NCBI GenBank assembly: GCA_905205855.1
Contig: CAJLFL010000016.1
Coordinates: 1-17,808 of the forward strand
Source: an uncultured Eubacteriales bacterium
GTDB taxonomy: Bacteria; Bacillota; Clostridia; Monoglobales; Monoglobaceae
DNA length: 17,808 bases
Direction of reading: 5' to 3'
A program made the translations under genes and the position numbers. The notes beneath the pieces are model-generated. The model did not search any database, was not told the origin of the DNA, and was given only the letters and a program-made list of their open reading frames with translations. Of this stretch, positions 13,510-17,808 are shown in pieces (within the stretch, counting starts at the first letter, position 1; each line of letters opens with the position of its first letter).

Positions 13510-13833
13510 TTATTTCTCAAATGTTTCGCCGCACTTTTTGCAGTAACGAACGTGGGTTCCGTCCTCCAGAACCTTACGGCCTACTCTGCTGGGTGCGCCG
13601 CACTTTTCGCAAACATTCATAACCTTGCTTGCATAAATCGGAGTTTCCTGCTTTATAATACCACCGGTTTCGCCCATTTTTCTGGGTTTCTTGTGCTTGG
13701 TGGCCATGGAAACGCCTTCAACGATAACCATGCGTTTTTCCGGGTTAACTGACAAAACCTTGCCTTTTTTGCCCTTGTCCTTACCGGACAGAACCATAAC
13801 CTCGTCGCCGGTTCTCACATGCATCTTAGCCAT
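13510..13833 (-). CDS. rplX: 50S ribosomal protein L24 with C4 zinc motif
   Basis: L24 is one of the two proteins that initiate 50S assembly. The 107-residue product has the N-terminal KOW domain (about 5-40: G-D-E-V-M-V-L-S-G-K-D-K-G-K-K-G-K-V). The C-terminal part contains C75-x2-C78 and C98-x2-C101, a zinc-ribbon-like set found in the C-plus variant of L24. The start follows AAAGGAGGAAAG. The gene directly follows the 115-bp repeat spacer, which separates it from its usual neighbour rplN. Confidence 0.97.
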   Translation of the reverse strand: MAKMHVRTGDEVMVLSGKDKGKKGKVLSVNPEKRMVIVEGVSMATKHKKPRKMGETGGIIKQETPIYASKVMNVCEKCGAPSRVGRKVLEDGTHVRYCKKCGETFEK

Positions 13834-13900
13834 TGTCTTTCCTCCTTTTTAAAACTTAAAAGGCATCTAATGCGCTGACGCGCTTATTTACTGATTATCC

Positions 13901-13920
13901 GGTGCCGGCTCTGCGGCACC
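13901..13920. other. Hairpin upstream of rplX
   Basis: GGTGCCG/CGGCACC (7-bp stem, 6-nt loop) lies about 70 nt before the rplX start, between the tandem repeat and the gene. It has no T-run and may be a processing or stability element in the spc mRNA. Confidence 0.4.
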
Positions 13921-13950
13921 ATCTTTGAGCTTTGCGGTTGTCCTCCGCGG

Positions 13951-14252
13951 GTTCGTTATAAAATCTGCGGTAGTTTGTTCGTGCAGGTCAGCGCCGTGTA
14001 TTTTCCATACACAAGCTGTCCGCGCCGGCATAATACCTCAAACTCTATACGAATCTTCGGTTTAAGTTCGTCGTAAAATTTGCGGTAGTTTGTTCGTGCA
14101 GGTCAGCGCCGTGTATTTTCTATACACAAGCTGTCCGCGCCGGCATAATACCTCAAACTCTATACGAATCTTCGGTTTAAGTTCGTCGTAAAATTTGCGG
14201 TAGTTTGTTCGTGCAGGTCAGCGCCGTGTATTTTCTATACACAAGCTGTCCG
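13951..14252. repeat. Tandem repeat array, exact 115-bp period, about 2.6 copies
   Basis: Copies run 13951-14065, 14066-14180 and 14181-14252 (partial, ending within CTGTCCG). They are nearly identical; the few differences sit mostly at the outer edge of copy 1. Each carries a hairpin GTGTAT/ATACAC with a 5-nt loop (TTTCT or TTTCC). The array occupies most of a 440-bp rplN-rplX spacer. 115 bp is not divisible by three, so it does not encode a repeated peptide. I see no gene and no good promoter. It resembles the unit at 6211-6535 in several blocks. Confidence 0.93.
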
Positions 14253-14273
14253 AACGGACAAAATAACCAAATT

Positions 14274-14642
14274 TTACAGAACTTCAGGTGCGAGGGACAG
14301 TATCTTCATATAATCCTTATCTCTCAGCTCTCTTGCAACCGGGCCAAAGATACGGGTTCCTCTTGGGGTTTTGTCATCTCTGATGATAACCGCCGCATTT
14401 TCGTCAAAACGAATCTTTGAACCGTCTGCACGCTTTACGCCATTTACACTGCGCACGATAACTGCTTTAACAACATCACCTTTTTTAACCGCGCCGCCGG
14501 GCGTTGCTTTTTTAACAGAAGCAACGATAACGTCGCCGATATTGCCGTAACGTCTGAAAGAACCGCCCATAACACGGATACAAAGGATTTCCTTTGCGCC
14601 GCTGTTATCAGCAACCTTCAATATTGTCTGCTGTTGAATCAT
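14274..14642 (-). CDS. rplN: 50S ribosomal protein L14
   Basis: L14 lies at the subunit interface and takes part in bridges to 16S rRNA. The 122-residue protein starts MIQQQTILKVADNSGAKEIL. It includes the conserved K-K-G-D-V-V-K-A-V-I-V-R, F-D-E-N-A-A-V-I and G-T-R-I-F-G-P-V-A-R-E-L-R motifs. It is the normal first gene of the spc segment, but here it is split from rplX by the repeat array. A 99-nt spacer with palindromes separates it from rpsQ. Confidence 0.98.
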   Translation of the reverse strand: MIQQQTILKVADNSGAKEILCIRVMGGSFRRYGNIGDVIVASVKKATPGGAVKKGDVVKAVIVRSVNGVKRADGSKIRFDENAAVIIRDDKTPRGTRIFGPVARELRDKDYMKILSLAPEVL

Positions 14643-14684
14643 ATCGGATTTCCTCCTATCTTAATATTAGGAATTTGCAGTCCC

Positions 14685-14743
14685 GGCTGTTTAAACAGCC
14701 TTTGACAGCAAGCTTCCGAAAAGTAAAAACCGTAATACGGTTT
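14685..14743 (-). other. Two perfect palindromes between rpsQ and rplN
   Basis: AAACCG/CGGTTT (14727-14743, 5-nt loop) touches the rpsQ stop codon. On the minus strand it is followed by TTACTTTT, which gives it the look of a weak terminator or attenuator. Further on, GGCTGTTTAAACAGCC (14685-14700) is a perfect 16-bp palindrome. The place corresponds to the S10-spc boundary. Confidence 0.5.
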
Positions 14744-14999
14744 ATTTTGCTTTTTCTACGATTTCAACAAGTCTCCATCTCTTGTCCTTAGAAAGGGGAC
14801 GTGTTTCCATCACCTTTACTCTGTCGCCAACGCCGCAAACGTTGTTTTCATCATGCGCCTTCAGCTTATAGGTACGTTTCATAACCTTGCTGTAAAGTGG
14901 GTGCTTTTCATGTTCCTTGATTGCGACAACGATTGTCTTATCCATCTTATCGCTTACAACCTCGCCTATACGGGTTTTGCGGTAATTACGTTCACTCAT
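14742..14999 (-). CDS. rpsQ: 30S ribosomal protein S17
   Basis: S17 is a primary 16S rRNA binder with an OB fold. The 85-residue product has R-K-T-R-I-G-E-V-V-S-D-K-M-D-K-T-I-V-V, H-P-L-Y-S-K-V-M-K-R-T-Y-K-L-K-A-H-D-E and V-M-E-T-R-P-L-S-K-D-K-R-W-R-L-V. It follows rpmC after 12 nt, with a ribosome binding site in the gap, and ends the S10 segment. Confidence 0.98.
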   Translation of the reverse strand: MSERNYRKTRIGEVVSDKMDKTIVVAIKEHEKHPLYSKVMKRTYKLKAHDENNVCGVGDRVKVMETRPLSKDKRWRLVEIVEKAK

Positions 15000-15011
15000 C
15001 CTTTACACCTC

Positions 15012-15224
15012 CTACGCATTAACGCTTGTGTTTATACCAAGCTCTTTTTCTTTAAGCACGGTTTTAACTCTTGCAATGTCTTTCTTTACGCTAGCAATTC
15101 TTCCGGGATTGTCCAGCTGGTTGGTAGCGTTCTGAAAACGAAGGTTAAAAAGCTCTTCCTTTAAATCCTTGATCTTATCTTCAAGCTCCTGCGTTGAAAG
15201 GTCTCTGATATCTTGAATTTTCAT
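15012..15224 (-). CDS. rpmC: 50S ribosomal protein L29
   Basis: L29 sits at the tunnel exit beside L23, where SRP and trigger factor dock. The 70-residue helical protein contains L-S-T-Q-E-L-E-D-K-I-K-D-L-K-E-E-L-F-N-L-R-F-Q and the second-helix segment P-G-R-I-A-S-V-K-K-D-I-A-R-V-K-T-V. Its ATG overlaps the rplP stop by one base (TAATG), so translation is probably coupled. Confidence 0.98.
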   Translation of the reverse strand: MKIQDIRDLSTQELEDKIKDLKEELFNLRFQNATNQLDNPGRIASVKKDIARVKTVLKEKELGINTSVNA

Positions 15225-15655
15225 TAACTATCACCTTCCGTTTCTTGGTCAGCTTTTCTGACAAACTTACACTTCAGCGGAAGCTTATGCATAGCAAGAC
15301 GCAATGCCTCGCGCGCTACTTCTTCGCTTACGCCGCCGATTTCAAACATAACACGACCGGGCTTTACAACTGCAACCCAGTACTCAGGCGAACCTTTACC
15401 ACTACCCATTCGGGTTTCAGCAGGCTTTGCCGTTACAGGCTTGTCAGGGAATATCTTTATCCAAACCTGACCGCCTCTCTTTGTATAACGAGTCATGGCA
15501 ACACGGGCAGCCTCTATCTGGTTGCTGGTGATCCATGCCGGGCTTAATGCCTGAAGACCGTACTCACCGTAAACAACCTTGTTACCGCGGTGTGCGGCAC
15601 CCTTCATTCTGCCGCGCTGTACCTTTCTGCGCTTAACTCTTTTAGGTGATAACAT
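15224..15655 (-). CDS. rplP: 50S ribosomal protein L16
   Basis: L16 is a late-assembly protein needed for the A-site side of the peptidyl-transferase centre. The 143-residue protein starts MLSPKRVKRRKVQRGRMKG. It includes I-E-A-A-R-V-A-M-T-R-Y-T-K-R-G-G-Q-V-W-I-K-I-F-P-D-K-P and R-M-G-S-G-K-G-S-P-E-Y-W-V-A. Both ends overlap neighbours by a single base (TAATG with rpsC before it and with rpmC after it). Confidence 0.98.
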   Translation of the reverse strand: MLSPKRVKRRKVQRGRMKGAAHRGNKVVYGEYGLQALSPAWITSNQIEAARVAMTRYTKRGGQVWIKIFPDKPVTAKPAETRMGSGKGSPEYWVAVVKPGRVMFEIGGVSEEVAREALRLAMHKLPLKCKFVRKADQETEGDS

Positions 15656-16350
15656 TATTTTCTGCCTCCTTCTCTGCGCTTGGGAGCAGGCTTTTTCTCC
15701 TCTGTGCGGGCGTTCTTGGACTCAGCCAGAACCTCACCCTTATAAATCCAAACCTTAACGCCGAGCTTACCGTAGGTTGTGTTTGCTTCGGTAAATCCGT
15801 AGTCAATGTCTGCTCTGAGTGTCTGCAGAGGAATAGTACCCTCGTGGTACTGCTCTGTTCTTGCGATTTCTGCACCGCCGACACGACCGGAAACGCAGGT
15901 CTTTATACCCTTAGCGCCCATCTTCATTGTGCGTCCCATGCACTGCTTCATTGCTTTTCTGAAAGAAATACGTCTTTCAAGCTGTGAAGCGATATTTTCA
16001 GCAACCAGCTGTGCGCTCATATCCGGAACCTTAACTTCGATTACGTTCAGGATAATTGTTTTGCCGGTCATATTCTCAAGCTCTTTCTTGAGCTTTTCGA
16101 TTTCGCTTCCGCCTTTACCGATTACAATACCGGGTTTGCCGGCATGAATGGAAATGCGAACCTTATTTGCAAACTTCTCTATCTCGATTTTATCTACTCC
16201 GGCAAGGAATAACTTCTTCTTGAGGAATACTCTGAGGTTGTAGTCCTCTACGAGACTGTCACCGAAGCTCTTTTTGTCAGCATACCAACGTGAATCCCAG
16301 TCTTTGATAATACCAACTCTGAGACCGTGTGGATTAACCTTCTGACCCAT
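15655..16350 (-). CDS. rpsC: 30S ribosomal protein S3
   Basis: S3 lines the mRNA entry tunnel and acts in the mRNA helicase activity of the 30S subunit. The 231-residue product starts MGQKVNPHGLRVGIIKDWDS. A type-2 KH domain lies at about 40-110 (G-K-P-G-I-V-I-G-K-G-G-S-E-I-E). The C-terminal domain has G-R-V-G-G-A-E-I-A-R-T-E and A-N-T-T-Y-G-K-L-G-V-K-V-W-I-Y-K-G-E, followed by a Lys/Arg/Glu-rich tail. It overlaps rplP by one base. Confidence 0.99.
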   Translation of the reverse strand: MGQKVNPHGLRVGIIKDWDSRWYADKKSFGDSLVEDYNLRVFLKKKLFLAGVDKIEIEKFANKVRISIHAGKPGIVIGKGGSEIEKLKKELENMTGKTIILNVIEVKVPDMSAQLVAENIASQLERRISFRKAMKQCMGRTMKMGAKGIKTCVSGRVGGAEIARTEQYHEGTIPLQTLRADIDYGFTEANTTYGKLGVKVWIYKGEVLAESKNARTEEKKPAPKRREGGRK

Positions 16351-16367
16351 ACTTGTTACCTCCTATC

Positions 16368-16703
16368 TTATTCCTTCTCCCGAAGTTTTAAAGTAATATG
16401 ACTTGTCTTTTTATTGATTCTGAATGCACGTCCCTGCGCTCTGGCCTGAATTCTTTTAAGAGTAGGTCCCTGATCCGCATAAACCTCTGCAACATAGAGA
16501 TTTTCAACATTCATTTTGTGGTTGTTCTCTGCGTTTGCCATAGCGGATTTAAGCAGCTTTTCAACCACAGGGCTTGCAGCCTTGGGGGTATTTTTAAGAA
16601 TACCTATTGCCTCGCCGACTGTCTTGTTTCTGATCAAGTCAATCACAACGCGGACTTTTCTGGGTGCAATGCGTACATGCGTAACTTTTGCTACTGCTTC
16701 CAT
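16368..16703 (-). CDS. rplV: 50S ribosomal protein L22
   Basis: L22 has an extended beta hairpin that reaches into the peptide exit tunnel and forms part of its constriction. The chosen ATG (16703) gives 111 residues starting M-E-A-V-A-K-V-T-H-V-R-I-A-P-R-K. The hairpin region has the conserved A-E-V-Y-A-D-Q-G-P-T-L-K-R and R-A-Q-G-R-A-F-R-I-N-K. An ATG seven codons upstream begins inside the AAAGGAG ribosome binding site and is rejected. Confidence 0.97.
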   Translation of the reverse strand: MEAVAKVTHVRIAPRKVRVVIDLIRNKTVGEAIGILKNTPKAASPVVEKLLKSAMANAENNHKMNVENLYVAEVYADQGPTLKRIQARAQGRAFRINKKTSHITLKLREKE

Positions 16704-16744
16704 GTTCTGTGCAGCTCCTTTCATCTATCTTATTCCTCGGCGTC

Positions 16745-17017
16745 TTATTTGCTTGTCTTTGCGCCGGCATGTCCTCTGTAAGTTCTGGTGAGAGCAAATT
16801 CTCCGAGTTTGTGACCAACCATATCCTCGCTCACATAAACCGGAACATGCTTTCTTCCATCATAAACCGCAATGGTATGTCCAACCATATCCGGGAATAT
16901 AGTAGAAGCTCTTGACCATGTCTTTAAAACGGTTTTTTCGTTCTTTTCGTTCATAGCGACGATTCTTGCAAGCAGTTTTGCATCCACGAAAGGTCCCTTT
17001 TTAATACTTCTTCCCAT
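16745..17017 (-). CDS. rpsS: 30S ribosomal protein S19
   Basis: S19 lies in the 30S head with S13 and contacts the A-site finger of 23S rRNA. The 90-residue protein starts MGRSIKKGPFVDAKLLARI. It shows W-S-R-A-S-T-I-F-P-D-M-V-G-H-T-I-A-V-Y-D-G-R-K-H-V-P-V and L-G-E-F-A-L-T-R-T-Y-R-G-H. The gene lies 12 nt after rplB, with GGAGG in the gap. Confidence 0.98.
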   Translation of the reverse strand: MGRSIKKGPFVDAKLLARIVAMNEKNEKTVLKTWSRASTIFPDMVGHTIAVYDGRKHVPVYVSEDMVGHKLGEFALTRTYRGHAGAKTSK

Positions 17018-17029
17018 TTGATTCCCTCC

Positions 17030-17808
17030 TTACTTACTGTTACGTCTCTTGACAATAAATTTGTTTGACTTTTTCTTCTTATCTCTGGTCTTATAACCGA
17101 GAGCCGGTTTACCCCACGGAGTAACAGGACTGGGCATACCGATAGGTGACTTACCTTCACCACCGCCGTGCGGGTGGTCGTTCGGGTTCATTACAACACC
17201 GCGGACGGTAGGTCTGAAGCCCATGTGACGCTTTCTTCCTGCCTTACCGATATTGATGTTGGAATAATCCACATTACCAACCTGACCGATGGTTGCGCGG
17301 CAGTTCAGACGAATCATACGAACCTCGCCAGAGGGAAGTCTGAGCTGTGCATAACCGTTCTCCTTAGCAAGCAGCTGCGCTGTAGCGCCTGCGCTGCGGA
17401 CAAGCTGTCCGCCCTTGCCGGGATTCATTTCTACATTGTATACCATAGTACCGACCGGGATGTCTTTAAGCTCCATAGCGTTGCCGGGCTTAATATCCGC
17501 ACCCTCGCCGGATACGATTACGTCGCCTTTTTTAAGGCCGACCGGAGCGATGATGTAGTTTTTAACACCATCCTCGTACTGAATAAGCGCAATGTTTGCA
17601 CTTCTGTTAGGATCATACTCAACCGATACAACTGTTGCATCCATGCCGTCCTTGTATCTCTTAAAATCTATAACCCTGTATTTTCTCTTAGCCCCACAGC
17701 CGCGGTGGCGAACTGTGATTTTACCCTGCGCATTGCGTCCGGCCTTGCTTGAAAGAGGACGGAGCAGCGATTTTTCCGGAGCAACCTTGTCGATTTCGTC
17801 AAATGCAG
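17030..17808 (-). CDS. rplB: 50S ribosomal protein L2, 5' end outside window
   Basis: L2 is essential for subunit association and peptidyl-transferase activity. 258 residues to the stop codon are visible, reading in from A-F-D-E-I-D-K-V-A-P-E-K-S-L-L at the edge; about 20 N-terminal residues are missing. The OB-fold and SH3-like domains are recognisable (Y-D-P-N-R-S-A-N-I-A-L, P-V-G-T-M-V-Y-N-V-E, G-K-G-G-Q-L-V-R-S-A-G). So is the loop N-D-H-P-H-G-G-G-E-G, which contains the histidine important near the catalytic centre. An internal ATG at 17644 is not the start. The segment R-H-R-G-C-G-A-K differs from the usual G-G-G-H/N-K. Confidence 0.98.
   Translation of the reverse strand, partial: AFDEIDKVAPEKSLLRPLSSKAGRNAQGKITVRHRGCGAKRKYRVIDFKRYKDGMDATVVSVEYDPNRSANIALIQYEDGVKNYIIAPVGLKKGDVIVSGEGADIKPGNAMELKDIPVGTMVYNVEMNPGKGGQLVRSAGATAQLLAKENGYAQLRLPSGEVRMIRLNCRATIGQVGNVDYSNINIGKAGRKRHMGFRPTVRGVVMNPNDHPHGGGEGKSPIGMPSPVTPWGKPALGYKTRDKKKKSNKFIVKRRNSK

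Noticed and set aside
13951..14252. CRISPR-like regular repeats
   Set aside because: The repeats are contiguous 115-bp units with no variable spacers, and no cas genes are present.
14205..14420. Plus-strand reading frame spanning the end of the 115-bp repeat and rplN
   Set aside because: It is half repeat and half antisense to rplN, has no ribosome binding site, and the repeat period breaks the frame.
17030..17644. Internal ATG at 17644 as the rplB start
   Set aside because: The L2 reading frame continues upstream with recognisable L2 sequence to the window edge.

Overview
The window is an almost complete ribosomal-protein supercluster (end of S10, then spc, then alpha) on the minus strand. 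It reads from a 5'-truncated rplB at the right edge to rplQ near position 2800. A short accessory region of about 2.8 kb lies at the left. The organism looks like a member of the Clostridia (Bacillota), most likely Oscillospiraceae/Ruminococcaceae-like. The grounds are strong AGGAGG-type ribosome binding sites, a zinc-type S14, a four-cysteine adenylate kinase lid, rpsD inside the alpha cluster, and a KOW-domain gene between map and infA. The intergenic DNA is rich in REP-like palindromes. Genus and species cannot be fixed from the sequence alone.

Layout, right to left (direction of transcription): rplB (partial), rpsS, rplV, rpsC, rplP, rpmC, rpsQ, rplN; a 420-bp spacer with a 115-bp tandem repeat; rplX, rplE, rpsN, rpsH, rplF, rplR, rpsE, rpmD, rplO, secY, adk, map, a KOW gene, infA; a 615-bp spacer with a 130/131-bp tandem repeat and a consensus promoter; rpmJ, rpsM, rpsK, rpsD, rpoA, rplQ; then a clear intrinsic terminator. 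Beyond it lie a Nudix hydrolase (minus) and, convergent with it, a multi-pass O-antigen-ligase-like membrane protein (plus). The left 750 bp has no convincing gene. It holds a plus-strand promoter candidate, four REP-like hairpins, and a perfect minus-strand promoter firing out of the window into what may be the 5' half of the SRP RNA.

Together the genes build both ribosomal subunits (L2, S19, L22, S3, L16, L29, S17, L14, L24, L5, S14, S8, L6, L18, S5, L30, L15, L36, S13, S11, S4, L17). They also supply the protein-export channel (SecY), nucleotide balance (Adk), N-terminal Met removal (Map), initiation (IF1) and the RNA polymerase alpha subunit.

The coding content is conserved and ordinary; the interest lies between the genes. 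Two spacers that are short in most relatives hold tandem arrays, and alignment by eye indicates that both belong to one diverged repeat family. The rpmJ-rpsM spacer can fold into a three-way junction just ahead of rpsM, the position where E. coli uses an S4-binding leader. Several other spacers (rpsN-rpsH, rpmD-rplO, rpsQ-rplN, rpsD-rpoA) hold perfect inverted repeats. No unmistakably new multi-gene system was found.
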